Shown: positions 17,331 through 26,229 of the stretch, piece by piece | Layout of the letters: each line of letters begins with the position of its first letter | Numbering within the stretch: position 1 is the first letter of the stretch | Origin: Trichococcus pasteurii | GTDB lineage: Bacteria > Bacillota > Bacilli > Lactobacillales > Aerococcaceae | Length of the DNA: 64,000 nt | Direction: 5' to 3' | Assembly: GCF_900112935.1 (NCBI RefSeq) | Contig: NZ_FONM01000013.1 | Span: 1-64,000 of the forward strand | Position numbers and translations under genes: made by a program | The notes under the pieces: generated by a model | What the model saw: only the letters and a program-made list of their open reading frames with translations | Told to the model about the DNA's origin: nothing | The model's database searches: none

Positions 17331-20078
17331 TCAGATACGATTTGATTTTTTAAATAAACGGTCGGCCTCGGCGACCATCTCTGCAGTTATGCCAGTGTAG
17401 AATAATTTTGACAGCTGATGCAATGACAGGTTCAGCTGTTCCTCATCGGCAAACGCCATGAATCCTCTGATGCGTTCGTGAATGCCCAGGATTTCTTCGA
17501 ACAGCTCCTTGTTTTCGTTCTTGATGACCGCAAGGCGTGTGTCCGAATCATACAGCAGGCTCAGGTCTTTTGTTGGTCGGTAGGTATACTCGTATCTGCC
17601 TGACGCCACTTTGATCGGCTCCCGATCAGAGTAAGGCAATACGATCTCAGCTTGGGCGCCAAATGGAACTTCGAAGCAGCAGCTCAGTTCGCCGTTTTCA
17701 AGTATTTTCCATTCGCTGACGAATTTGCCGGCCGCTGACTGATAGCTTCCGCGGGCATGGCCCAGTTTGGCGTTTGGATTAGGCGCCAATCTAGCGGTAC
17801 GGAAACCGGGCTCCAACGGTTGGATGCCCGCCACATATTTATAGACAAACTCGATGACGGATCCGTAACTGTAGTGGTTCAGAGAATTCATACCGGCAGG
17901 ATTCATGGTGCCATCCGGCATGACGCTGTTCCAGCGCTCCCAAATTGTCGTCGCGCCAAGGTTCACTGCGTACAACCAGCCCGGGAAACCTTCATTGAGC
18001 AGGAATTCGTAGGCCAGATCAACCATACCGTTTTCCGAAAGCACCTGGCAAAAAATCGGCGTCCCGACGAAGCCGGATTTAATTTTGTACAGATCTTTTT
18101 TCAGACGGGTTCTCAGCTGCTCGATGACCACTTCGCGCTCACGGAATAGTTTGAACTTCAAAGCAATGATGTATCCCGATTGGGTGTCGATGGACAGGCG
18201 TCCGGATGGGGTCACATACTCAAATATAATCCGCTCGCGGACTTGTTCGCTGAGTCCGCGGTAATAGGCAGCGTCAGCTTCATTCCCCATCAAAGCTGCG
18301 ACTTCCGCGACGATGCACAGACTTTCATAATAATAAGCTGAAGCAATAAACGTATCGTCAGTGCTGCCCTTGAATGAAGAAGGTGTTGCGCCATCCAGGG
18401 CCAGCCAGTCCCCGAACTGGAATCCGCCGGCATTGAGCTCCGTTTTCGAGCCATGCGCTTTCTCGATTTTAGAACCGGTCCAATCCACCCAGTCTTTCAT
18501 CAGCGGGTAATACTGCCCGACTTCTGCCTTGTTCCCGTAGGCAGTCCACAAGGCTTTAGGGATGAACGTCGCGGCATCTCCCCAGACAGCTGCGCCACCT
18601 TGCGTAGCCATCGCCGGCATATAATTCGGGATGCTTCCCGACAATTTTTCCTGTTCCGTGCGCATATCGATCAGATATTTGCGGTAAAAAGCCCGCGTGT
18701 CCATATGATAGCTTGCTGTCGGAGCAAATACTTGCGCGTCCCCGGTCCAGCCCAGCCGCTCAGCCCTTTGCGGACAATCGGTCGGCATATCGAGGAAGTT
18801 TGATTTGAGCCCCCAAAGCGAGTTTGAATACAGTTGATTCACTTTAGCATTGCCGGTTTCGATGATGCCTGTTCGCGTCATATCGGAATAGATGGCCAAC
18901 CCGCGTACGGCTATTTCCTTGTCTGCCGGCCAGCCCGTCACACGCACATAGCGGAAACCAAAGTAAGTGAAATGCGGATGAACCATTTCGGATTCTCCAT
19001 TGGAAATGTAACGGAAGCCTGCTGTGGCGGTGCCGTAATTCTCATTATAAAAATTGCCTTGCTGCAGTATTTCCCCGAACTCAAAGTGCACCTCGGTCCC
19101 TGCCGGAAAATCGGCATCAAACGCAAGCCAGCCGGCAAAGTTCTGCCCAAAATCAAGTACCGTCTCGCCATTCGGGGTCGTGATGACCTCCTTCAAAGGA
19201 ACTACTTCATGAATGCTCAATCCCGGGCTAACGCGGTCTCTCAATTTTTCTTTTGAAATGCCAACGATCGCCACCTCATCGCAGCGCCCCGATTTATCAA
19301 GTGTCCGGTCGATCGTTTCGCCATCGTAGATGCCGCTGTTCGTGATATCGCTCAGCGTCGCTTTCCAACTGAGATCCGTCACGATCCGCTCTTCCGTCCC
19401 GTTTTCGTAGCACACCACCAATTCTGCAATTGCCGCAAATTTGTCCCCAAAATAAGCATTCTCTCCGCTCAGTCCGAATCTCCCTTTGTACCAGCCGTTG
19501 CCCAACATGATCGCCAACTGATTGCTTTGTTTCAATTGATCAGTGACATCATAGATTTGGATTTGGATGAAAGCATCGTAGTTGTTGACGAACGGCGCCA
19601 GCACATCATTTCCGATCTTCTTTCCGTTCAAACTTGCTTCATAAAGCCCAACCCCACTGATATACAGGCGGGCTTCCTTCACTTGCTGGCTCAGTTCGAA
19701 ATCCTTGAACAAAATCGGATGGATTTCTTCCTGCACCTTCGGCCCAATCCATTCCGCGTCCCATGCTTCATCCAGTTTCCCAGTCTCAAAAAAGCTTGCC
19801 GATTTAGCTTCTTCACCATCTTCAGCCGTGACACGAATCTGCACATAATAGCGTGTTCTGGGCTTCAACTGAAGCGTCAACGTTTCCCCTGAACTGTCCA
19901 GATCACCGTTTTTCTCCAGCACAATCTCCTTGAATTTATGATCGCCAGCTAATTGGAGGCTTGCCTCTTTTTGCATTTTCCCTAACCCGTTGTCGACCGC
20001 CCAACTGACGATCAAGGGCTCAAAATGATAACCGATAGGCTCAACAATACCGTTAAATTTAATATCCGTAATTTCCAT
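17331..20078 (-). CDS. Alpha-L-rhamnosidase, GH78 family
   Basis: A 915-residue glycosidase that removes terminal alpha-L-rhamnose from glycosides. The central (alpha/alpha)6 barrel carries the family motif TDCPQRAERLGWTGDAQ near residue 435, whose acidic residues include the general acid. N-terminal beta domains bind carbohydrate (LARLYISGVGLYEASLNG-type motif), and the final part after about residue 800 is an extra helical tail. No signal peptide is seen, so it should act inside the cell on imported rhamnosides. AAGGCGGGG precedes the ATG. It supplies the rhamnose used by the rha operon near 40 kb. Confidence 0.93.
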   Translation of the reverse strand: MEITDIKFNGIVEPIGYHFEPLIVSWAVDNGLGKMQKEASLQLAGDHKFKEIVLEKNGDLDSSGETLTLQLKPRTRYYVQIRVTAEDGEEAKSASFFETGKLDEAWDAEWIGPKVQEEIHPILFKDFELSQQVKEARLYISGVGLYEASLNGKKIGNDVLAPFVNNYDAFIQIQIYDVTDQLKQSNQLAIMLGNGWYKGRFGLSGENAYFGDKFAAIAELVVCYENGTEERIVTDLSWKATLSDITNSGIYDGETIDRTLDKSGRCDEVAIVGISKEKLRDRVSPGLSIHEVVPLKEVITTPNGETVLDFGQNFAGWLAFDADFPAGTEVHFEFGEILQQGNFYNENYGTATAGFRYISNGESEMVHPHFTYFGFRYVRVTGWPADKEIAVRGLAIYSDMTRTGIIETGNAKVNQLYSNSLWGLKSNFLDMPTDCPQRAERLGWTGDAQVFAPTASYHMDTRAFYRKYLIDMRTEQEKLSGSIPNYMPAMATQGGAAVWGDAATFIPKALWTAYGNKAEVGQYYPLMKDWVDWTGSKIEKAHGSKTELNAGGFQFGDWLALDGATPSSFKGSTDDTFIASAYYYESLCIVAEVAALMGNEADAAYYRGLSEQVRERIIFEYVTPSGRLSIDTQSGYIIALKFKLFREREVVIEQLRTRLKKDLYKIKSGFVGTPIFCQVLSENGMVDLAYEFLLNEGFPGWLYAVNLGATTIWERWNSVMPDGTMNPAGMNSLNHYSYGSVIEFVYKYVAGIQPLEPGFRTARLAPNPNAKLGHARGSYQSAAGKFVSEWKILENGELSCCFEVPFGAQAEIVLPYSDREPIKVASGRYEYTYRPTKDLSLLYDSDTRLAVIKNENKELFEEILGIHERIRGFMAFADEEQLNLSLHQLSKLFYTGITAEMVAEADRLFKKSNRI

Positions 20079-20100
20079 GTGGTTCCCCGCCTTGTTTTTA

Positions 20101-20114
20101 AGTATACGCTTACT
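20101..20114. promoter_or_regulatory. Palindromic operator-like site upstream of the GH78 gene
   Basis: AGTATACGCTTACT is a near-perfect palindrome (AGTA...TACT around a central CG) just downstream, on the minus strand, of a TATAGT -10-like element. It resembles a weak cre (three mismatches) or a LacI-type operator. Confidence 0.4.
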
Positions 20115-20285
20115 ATAATCAAAACCAATCTGTAAAACTACATCAAAATCATATGGGAAAATGCTCTAAATGCAGATTATTCTTTTTTCAAGGCCGCGGG
20201 AAGCCTTGATCTGTAAACTCAGTCTGTACTACTCTCGCCATTTGGCTTATACTTTTGATTAATGACAGATAATGGAGGGATTTAA

Positions 20286-20762
20286 ATGAAAATTGCCGTT
20301 TCCAGCGACCATGCCGGCTTCGCATTGAAAGAAGAAGTCAAAGCTTTACTCGAAAAGGAAGGCCATGAAGTGCTCGACTTCGGACCTTACAACGAAGAAC
20401 CTTGTGACCTGTCCGATTATGTTTACCCTGCCTCACTGGCTGTGGCGGAAGGAAAAGCCGACCGCGGTATCTTTGTGGATGGCGTCGGTTACGGCAGTGC
20501 CATGATCGCCAACAAAATCTACGGCGTCTATGCAGCGGTCTGCCAAGATCCTTTCTGCGCGAAACTGGCGCGTTCCCACTCCGACACGAATGTACTCTGC
20601 CTTGGCGGAAAAATCATCGGTTCGGCATTAGCGCTTGAAATCGTGACGGCTTGGATGACGACCGATTACCTCAGCGATATCGAAAAATACACGAACCGCG
20701 TCGACAAAGTGAAAAAGATTGCCGAAAAGCATCTGAAGAAATTGGATGAAATCCAGGACTAG
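20286..20762 (+). CDS. RpiB/LacA/LacB-family sugar-phosphate isomerase
   Basis: A 158-residue aldose-ketose isomerase of the RpiB fold (SDHAGFALKEEV at residues 7-18; NVLCLGGKIIG near 104). Several catalytic positions differ from classic RpiB: the cysteine and threonine of the CGTGIGMS motif are D65 and V67 here (DGVGYGSAM), while the second histidine (H98, SHSDTNV) is kept. The substrate may therefore not be ribose-5-phosphate. GGAGGG precedes the ATG. It is flanked by GH78 on the opposite strand and by a UPF0303 gene, so context does not settle the substrate. Confidence 0.88.
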   Translation: MKIAVSSDHAGFALKEEVKALLEKEGHEVLDFGPYNEEPCDLSDYVYPASLAVAEGKADRGIFVDGVGYGSAMIANKIYGVYAAVCQDPFCAKLARSHSDTNVLCLGGKIIGSALALEIVTAWMTTDYLSDIEKYTNRVDKVKKIAEKHLKKLDEIQD

Positions 20763-20779
20763 TCAGTCATGAACTGACT
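20761..20779. repeat. Short palindrome after the isomerase gene
   Basis: AGTCAGT and ACTGACT form a 7-bp inverted repeat with a 5-base loop immediately after the stop codon. No T-run follows. Confidence 0.5.
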
Positions 20780-20813
20780 GCACAATGTTCGAAGAACAAA
20801 TTACCACAAAAAC

Positions 20814-20858
20814 AAGACCGCACTGAACTGGATAACAAATCCATTTTGGTGCGGTCTT
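20814..20858. terminator. Bidirectional terminator
   Basis: AAGACCGCAC and GTGCGGTCTT form a perfect 10-bp stem with an inner loop, lying between the convergent isomerase and UPF0303 genes. Confidence 0.8.
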
Positions 20859-20890
20859 ATTGTTTATTCTCAAATCCGTCAGCAACGTTC

Positions 20891-21337
20891 TTAATATTGC
20901 GAGGCCAATACTTCTTCCATTGATTCGACGATCAATTTATGGTCCTCCAGATGTTCCAAGCCGGAAACGCAGATGGCGCCCGTGACTTCCCCGTTTTCGA
21001 TGATCGGGAATCCCCCGCCGCAAACAGCATGTTCCGGACTGCTCTCCCATTCTTTATATTGGGGTACGTCATCCGCATAGAGGAAAGTGTAGAGGGAGCT
21101 GTGTCCGCTGTCCATAACCGTCTTTTCCTTCCGGTTCAACCAAGGGCTCTCCCTGCGGCCATCCATCAAATAATGCAGAATCAGCAAGTCATTATGCACG
21201 ATCCTTATGCCGACAGGCTTTCCTGCCAGTTCCTTGACTTTTTTGATGACTCGTTGCGCGATTTCCAAGCCCATTTCATGCGTAAATGCTTCAAATTGCA
21301 GCGTCTGTTCCTGTTCCAATAACTCGACTTTATCCAC
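20891..21337 (-). CDS. UPF0303 / heme-degrading-domain family protein
   Basis: A 148-residue protein of the UPF0303 (GlcG/HbpS-like, YBR137W-related) family. Recognisable parts are the N-terminal helix with FEAFTHEMGLEIAQRV, the centre HYLMDGRRESPWLNRKE, and the C-terminal GGGFPIIENGEVTGAICVSGL. The biochemical role is not established; members often sit near sugar or dicarboxylate genes. It follows the Gfo/Idh-EIIC operon on the same strand after a hairpin, so it may be a separate transcript or a downstream cistron. Confidence 0.83.
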   Translation of the reverse strand: MDKVELLEQEQTLQFEAFTHEMGLEIAQRVIKKVKELAGKPVGIRIVHNDLLILHYLMDGRRESPWLNRKEKTVMDSGHSSLYTFLYADDVPQYKEWESSPEHAVCGGGFPIIENGEVTGAICVSGLEHLEDHKLIVESMEEVLASQY

Positions 21338-21359
21338 TTATATGCACCTTTCCATAAAC

Positions 21360-21386
21360 GGGACCGTCCCATTTTGAGACAGCCCC
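21360..21386 (-). terminator. Hairpin after the EIIC-Gfo/Idh operon
   Basis: On the minus strand GGGGCTGTCTCA pairs fully (with G-T pairs) with TGGGACGGTCCC around AAA. No long T-run follows, so termination may be partial. The GCTGTCTCA core is shared with the terminator at 33483-33516. Confidence 0.6.
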
Positions 21387-21404
21387 ACCCTTATCTCTAT
21401 TCCG

Positions 21405-22382
21405 TCACCCCAGAATGATTCCGGCGCCTGCCAGCGCCTCTTCGGCGATTTCCATCACGACTTGGCTTTGCTCAAGCATATCCTTGGCTTTCGTAAAATC
21501 TTTGGCTTCGATCATGCGCGCAAATTCGCGGAATTCCTCGTACATCCGGTGTGGATGTACTTTCTTGTCCAATGCTTGGCTCTCCTGGCCGTTCAGGTTC
21601 ACTACAAAAGAATCGCAGAGATTCGGCGGGCCATTCAGTACAACGGAGCCTTTATCGCCCTGAATCATGGATCGTATCGGTGCTGCCGAATCCTTCGCCC
21701 CGATGCAGACCACTTTGCAACCAGGGTAATCCAACAGAAGAATGCCGGATGTATCAATCCCTCGCTCGACATTCGCAAGGTATTTCACCGAGTCGGGTTT
21801 CCCAAGTATCCCAACGACAAAGTGGATGTTGTAGATATTGATGTCCATCAACGCTCCGCCGCCTGCTTTCGGACTGAAGGCGGGCAAAACTTCTCCCTTC
21901 TTGAAGGCATCGTATCGAGAAGAATACTGGGAATAGTTGCATTCGATGATCTTCAGATCCCCCAAGTGAGGGATCTGCTCCTTGATCGCCAGATAGTTGG
22001 ACAGATATCTTGTCGTAATCGCTTCGACCAGGATCAGATTTTTACTTTCCGCCAGTTCCTTCAGTTCGATCAATTCAGCTGAATTGATCGTGAATGGTTT
22101 TTCGCAGATCACATGTTTTCCGTTCTCCAATGCTTGCTTCGTGAATGTGTAGTGCAGATGATTTGGCAGTCCCACATAGATGGTGTCGCACTCCGGATCA
22201 TTCAGGACTTCTTGATAGTCCGTATATATTTTCCCGATGCTGTATGTGTTTGCCAGGCCCTCCATTTTCGCGCGTTCCGCTTCGATGCCGAACATGCTGA
22301 CCAATTCCGTATCCGGCAAGTCCTTCGCCATCGTCAGAAAATCCATGACGATCTGTCCCGATCCTAGTATTGCAAGTTTCAT
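21405..22382 (-). CDS. Gfo/Idh/MocA-family oxidoreductase
   Basis: A 325-residue NAD(P)-dependent dehydrogenase. The Rossmann motif ILGSGQIV is at the N-terminus, and the family EKP motif is in HVICEKPFTINSAE. The C-terminal alpha/beta domain includes GGGALMDINIYNIHF, with the usual aspartate/histidine region. Substrates in this family are sugars, inositols or sugar acids; the exact one is not clear. It is the third gene of an operon with an EIIC permease and a second Gfo/Idh protein. GGAGTC precedes the ATG. Confidence 0.9.
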   Translation of the reverse strand: MKLAILGSGQIVMDFLTMAKDLPDTELVSMFGIEAERAKMEGLANTYSIGKIYTDYQEVLNDPECDTIYVGLPNHLHYTFTKQALENGKHVICEKPFTINSAELIELKELAESKNLILVEAITTRYLSNYLAIKEQIPHLGDLKIIECNYSQYSSRYDAFKKGEVLPAFSPKAGGGALMDINIYNIHFVVGILGKPDSVKYLANVERGIDTSGILLLDYPGCKVVCIGAKDSAAPIRSMIQGDKGSVVLNGPPNLCDSFVVNLNGQESQALDKKVHPHRMYEEFREFARMIEAKDFTKAKDMLEQSQVVMEIAEEALAGAGIILG

Positions 22383-22426
22383 ATATAAGACTCCTTTTTT
22401 CGATTCTTTGTATTCTTATTCAGTTT

Positions 22427-23749
22427 CTATGCTTCAACAGCATCCATCTGATGCTGTACTTCTTCGTCGTTTTCCAGCTCCTGTTTGACCGCCAAATTAT
22501 CCGCTATCTTAAAGAACGGGAAGTAGATGGCAGCAGAAAGAGCGATTTGGACGATATTCAATACGGCTCCTCTCCAACCTGAAACTAGGAATCCTGCAAT
22601 GATCGGAGGAGTGGTCCAAGGAATGTTCACCCCATTGGTATAAGGTACGAGCCCCGTGCTCATTGCAAAAAATGCGACAACGCCCATGATAATCGGTGCC
22701 AAGAGAAACGGAACGATCATGATCGGGTTCAATACGATCGGCATGCCGAAAATGATCGATTCATTGATCGTAAAGATTTCCGGACCGATCGACAATTTGC
22801 CCAACGCTTTGAACTGCTTGGATTTGGCTGCGAACAGAAGCAAAAGACACAGACCGAACGTTGCACCCGATCCACCGATTTTGATGAAGTTATTATAAAA
22901 CTGAGAAGTCACGATATTCGGAATAACATCCCCAGCTGCCAGCGCCGTAGCATTTTCAGCTGTCAAGGTCAACCAAATCGGAGACATTACACTCCCGACA
23001 ATGTTCGCACCGTGCAGACCAAATGACCAAAGAATACCTTCAATGATGAGCACGACGATGGTCGCCGGCAATGTGCTTCCTAAAGCCGTTAATGGTGTCT
23101 GCAAGTTATTGAAGATGAACGTTTGCACATCGCCGTAACTGGTCTGTTCGAATCCGATGCGCACGAAGTTGAAGAAAACGATGACCAGCGCAACCGGAAT
23201 CAAGGCTGAGAAGGACTTCGATACGTTCTGCGGAACCGAATCAGGCATTGTGATTTTCCAGCCCATTTTGTCGGTGAAGCGCATAATTTCAATTGCGATA
23301 ATTGCAATCAGGATACCAACAAATAATCCGGCAGCTCCCAGGTTCCCTAATGGAATCCCGATTCCCAAGCCTTCCTCTGCGAAAGCGTGCATCGGTGTGA
23401 CTACGAAAAAGGATGCCAATGCCGCAAAGATGCCGGCCATATTGTCCAGTCCGTACGATTTAGCTAATTCATTACCCATCCCGACCACAACGTAAACGGT
23501 CATCATACTCATGGAAATGTTGTTCGGGATCGTGAACATCCGCTGCCAATCGGCTCCGAATGTATTCAACATGAATTCGGTATAAGCGTTAATCGGCAAG
23601 TAGGCTAGTAAGATAAAGAAGGAGCCGATGATCAAAAGCGGCATTGCTGACATAAAGCTGTTCTTTACAGCGCTCAAATAGCGGTTTTGTTCCAGTTTCA
23701 CCGCTATCGGAGTCAATTTTTCCTCAAGACTATTCAATAAGTTCTCCAT
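22427..23749 (-). CDS. PTS EIIC, lactose/cellobiose family
   Basis: A 440-residue membrane permease of the CelB/LacE-type EIIC family, taking up a disaccharide or glucoside. Family stretches include KNSFMSAMPLLIIGSFFILLAYLP, a loop with WSFGLHGANIVGSVM, and PWTTPPIIAGFLVSG. GGAGG lies seven bases before the ATG. No EIIA or EIIB gene is visible nearby, so phosphate must come from components encoded elsewhere. Flanking genes are two Gfo/Idh/MocA dehydrogenases, an unusual pairing for a disaccharide PTS. Confidence 0.93.
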   Translation of the reverse strand: MENLLNSLEEKLTPIAVKLEQNRYLSAVKNSFMSAMPLLIIGSFFILLAYLPINAYTEFMLNTFGADWQRMFTIPNNISMSMMTVYVVVGMGNELAKSYGLDNMAGIFAALASFFVVTPMHAFAEEGLGIGIPLGNLGAAGLFVGILIAIIAIEIMRFTDKMGWKITMPDSVPQNVSKSFSALIPVALVIVFFNFVRIGFEQTSYGDVQTFIFNNLQTPLTALGSTLPATIVVLIIEGILWSFGLHGANIVGSVMSPIWLTLTAENATALAAGDVIPNIVTSQFYNNFIKIGGSGATFGLCLLLLFAAKSKQFKALGKLSIGPEIFTINESIIFGMPIVLNPIMIVPFLLAPIIMGVVAFFAMSTGLVPYTNGVNIPWTTPPIIAGFLVSGWRGAVLNIVQIALSAAIYFPFFKIADNLAVKQELENDEEVQHQMDAVEA

Positions 23750-23768
23750 TTTTTATGACCTCCTAATA

Positions 23769-24785
23769 TTATTCCTTGATTGTGCTGATGCCTTCTTCAA
23801 GAATTTCGATCTGGCGGATGGTCTCTTCATCTTTGACGATTTTTTCTTTTCCATTGACGATTGACTCATAGACGCCGGCATAGATCCGACCGTAATCTCC
23901 AACTTCGGAAACGACTTTCTCTTCGTGGTAACAGCCCGCGTCATCCATATACGTGAGGATGCCGTAATGTTCCGGCAAATCGATCCCGAAATCAGCGTTC
24001 GTAGGCATATGGAACATTTTTAGGTGCTCCTCTTGGCGATCTTTGGTCTGTTTGACGAATTGGCCCTTTTTGCCGGTCACGATGAAGCTAGGACGTTCCT
24101 TCAGGCGGAAATAGCTGGATTTGACGGATACTTTTTTGGTCGGATAGAAGAGGTCCAAATCGAAGTAATCATTGAAACGACCTTTTCCCAAAAGCTGTCT
24201 GACGTCATACGTGACACTTTCCGGATTGCCAAAGTAGGACAGGACCTGATCGATTGTATGGCAACCATGCCCATACAGGTAGCTGTTGACCTTAGAAAAG
24301 CTTGTGATGGACTCCGGAATTTCTGGTCTGAAGTAGTCGTAGTGCATTTCGACTTCCAGGATATCCCCCAGAACGCCGCTCTCGATCACTTTTTGAACAG
24401 TCAGGAAATCCGAGTCGAATCTGCGGTTTTGGTAGCACTGGATAAAGAGATTTTTTTCTTTCGCCAAGGCGAACAGTTCTTTAGCTTCTGCGGAAGTGTT
24501 CGTGAAGGGTTTTTCAACCAGCGCGTTCTTGCCTTTTTCCAGGGCCATTTTGCCATATTGATAATGGAAGTCTGATGGCGTGGACACCACTACCAATTGG
24601 ACTTCATCATCGCTCCAGATGTCTTCAATGTTGTCTGTGTAAAGAACTCCTGGCACTTTTTCCCAGGCATCGTTTTGTACCGGAGAAAAGATTGTCTTGA
24701 TGCGGATGTTTTCGTTTTTCAGGGAGAAGGGCATGTGATAACGGTGGGCACTTTTCCCGCCGCCGATATAAGCGATTGTTAACAT
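23769..24785 (-). CDS. Gfo/Idh/MocA-family oxidoreductase
   Basis: A 338-residue NAD(P)-dependent dehydrogenase starting MLTIAYIGGGKSAHRYHMPF; the ATG at 24785 follows GGAGGAATT, and the longer upstream frame is not used. The EKP motif lies in ALVEKPFTNTSAEAKEL, and the catalytic histidine is probably in YGHGCHTIDQVLSYFG. It is the first gene of the operon and faces an RpiR regulator across about 270 bases. It resembles YvaA/IolW-type members in layout; substrate unknown. Confidence 0.9.
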   Translation of the reverse strand: MLTIAYIGGGKSAHRYHMPFSLKNENIRIKTIFSPVQNDAWEKVPGVLYTDNIEDIWSDDEVQLVVVSTPSDFHYQYGKMALEKGKNALVEKPFTNTSAEAKELFALAKEKNLFIQCYQNRRFDSDFLTVQKVIESGVLGDILEVEMHYDYFRPEIPESITSFSKVNSYLYGHGCHTIDQVLSYFGNPESVTYDVRQLLGKGRFNDYFDLDLFYPTKKVSVKSSYFRLKERPSFIVTGKKGQFVKQTKDRQEEHLKMFHMPTNADFGIDLPEHYGILTYMDDAGCYHEEKVVSEVGDYGRIYAGVYESIVNGKEKIVKDEETIRQIEILEEGISTIKE

Positions 24786-24841
24786 AAAATAATTCCTCCA
24801 TTTCTCTTGCATGGCCTCATTATAGGGAATACCAGCCTTCA

Positions 24842-24855
24842 CGAAAACGCTTTTA
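24842..24855 (-). promoter_or_regulatory. Near-cre site upstream of the Gfo/Idh-EIIC operon
   Basis: On the minus strand TAAAAGCGTTTTCG matches the cre consensus except at positions 2 and 14. It lies about 60 bases upstream of the first operon gene. CcpA control is inferred. Confidence 0.45.
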
Positions 24856-25057
24856 CGTCAGATGGGACCTGCTGTTCAATGCAAATCCGATTTGCTTGTA
24901 AAACACTGAACATAATGTTCAGCGCCTATAGTAATATCCTTTGTAATTTGCTGTTGGCAGTTGCCTTTTCGGGGTTTATTGCTTATATTGAAGGAAATAC
25001 CGGATCGGTTAAGTGGATCGAATCATTGCTGGATACGTTATATATGGAGGGAACAGG

Positions 25058-25915
25058 ATGAGTTTGCTGAAAAAATTGAAATTGAAAGAAAGTTTTACGG
25101 ACACCGAGCAAAGAATCGCTGATTACATTTTGACAAACTTGGATGATGTGCCCGATATGGTGATCCAGCAACTTGCAGAAAACACCTTCACTTCCCATTC
25201 AGCAATCATCAGGCTCAGCCAGAAATTGGGTTTTTCAGGCTATCGCAGCTTCAAGGTGGCGCTGATCCACGAAATCCAAAGCAACAAACATACGCCGACA
25301 AACGTCGATCCCAACTTCCCGTTCCTGCCGATGGACGGTTCGATGGACATCGCCAAAAAAATGGCCGACCTGACGATCGAAACGATCAGAAAAACCTTGG
25401 TGAAACTGGAAAAGGACAAACTGAACAAAGCGGTGGATCTGCTGCAAAAGGCGGATAAGATCTTCCTTTTCGGTACGGGCGATTCCCAGATCCGCGCCCG
25501 CAGCTACCAGAACAAACTCATCAAAATCAACAAGCATCTGATCATTGGCGACGAATACGGCGAAGCGGCCTGGAATGCCATGAGCATGGGCAAAGCCGAT
25601 TGTGCTCTGTTCATCAGTTACGGCGGCAATTCAACCAACCACAGAAAGATCATCAAATATCTGAATTCCATGAAGATCCCCTGCATCCTGCTGACGGCAA
25701 ATACGGAGCAACCAACGAGCAAGCTGTGCGACCTAGTGATCGAGGTGCCTTATGATGAGTTCGATTTCTTCAAAGTCGGCACCTTCTCTTCTCAGATATC
25801 CTTTGAGTACATACTGAATACGTTGTTTTCGATCCTCTACGCGCGCGAATACACGAAAAACCTCAACAGCCTCAAGCGCAAAACAGAAGCGGCGAAGAAA
25901 TGGGAACTGCTATAG
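25058..25915 (+). CDS. RpiR/MurR-family transcriptional regulator (HTH + SIS)
   Basis: A 285-residue regulator: an N-terminal HTH_6 domain (FTDTEQRIADYIL, SHSAIIRLSQKLGFSGYRSFK) and a C-terminal SIS sugar-phosphate-binding domain (KIFLFGTGDSQIRARSYQ, ALFISYGGNSTNHRKI). The ATG at 25058 follows GGAGGGAACAGG. It diverges from the EIIC operon and probably regulates it in response to a phosphorylated sugar. Confidence 0.92.
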   Translation: MSLLKKLKLKESFTDTEQRIADYILTNLDDVPDMVIQQLAENTFTSHSAIIRLSQKLGFSGYRSFKVALIHEIQSNKHTPTNVDPNFPFLPMDGSMDIAKKMADLTIETIRKTLVKLEKDKLNKAVDLLQKADKIFLFGTGDSQIRARSYQNKLIKINKHLIIGDEYGEAAWNAMSMGKADCALFISYGGNSTNHRKIIKYLNSMKIPCILLTANTEQPTSKLCDLVIEVPYDEFDFFKVGTFSSQISFEYILNTLFSILYAREYTKNLNSLKRKTEAAKKWELL

Positions 25916-25954
25916 GACTTGGCGGGGAATTCTGACGAAAATTATGTATTTCAG

Positions 25955-25985
25955 CCCGCCAAAATGCTTTTGGCGGGTTATTTTG
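25955..25985 (+). terminator. Terminator of the RpiR gene
   Basis: CCCGCCAAAA and TTTTGGCGGG form a 10-bp stem with a TGC loop, followed by TTATTTT. Confidence 0.88.
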
Positions 25986-26047
25986 GATTCCTCATCTCCT
26001 CCCCGCCCTCCTTTGCAACCTATTTATTTCCTTCAAAAATGGAATTC

Positions 26048-26077
26048 TATGACTTTTGCTTCCATTTGTGATATAGT
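26048..26077 (+). promoter_or_regulatory. Extended -10 promoter of the helicase gene
   Basis: TGATATAGT (26069-26077) is an extended -10 (TG-A-TATAGT); TATGAC at 26048-26053 is a weak -35 with 18-base spacing. Transcription from here would give a leader of about 145 bases. Confidence 0.6.
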
Positions 26078-26083
26078 AGGCCA

Positions 26084-26229
26084 GTCACGCTGTTGCTCAG
26101 AGAACCTATATAACGTTTCGCGGTGAGGAATTTGGCAAACGGGAGTCCGACTCTCTTTCCCAAACTGCCCTGACCCGAAACATACCCACTAAAATCAAAT
26201 GCATGCAGAGCATGCTGAAGGAGATCCAT
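26084..26229 (+). promoter_or_regulatory. Structured 5' leader of the DEAD-box helicase mRNA
   Basis: The leader can form a nested structure. An outer stem pairs GTTTCG-c-GGTgAGG (26115-26128) with CCTgACC-CGAAAC (26169-26181). A middle stem pairs TTTGG (26131-26135) with CCAAA (26160-26164). A tip pairs GAGT with ACTC around CCG (26143-26153). The ribosome binding site AAGGAG follows at 26218. I recognise no named riboswitch class; temperature or helicase autoregulation would be a natural role. Pairings were found by eye. Confidence 0.55.

Noticed and set aside
20161-20210. CAAGGC/GCCTTG hairpin as a terminator
   Set aside because: The T-run lies on the wrong side for the plus strand and there is no T-run on the minus strand; it is upstream of both divergent genes.
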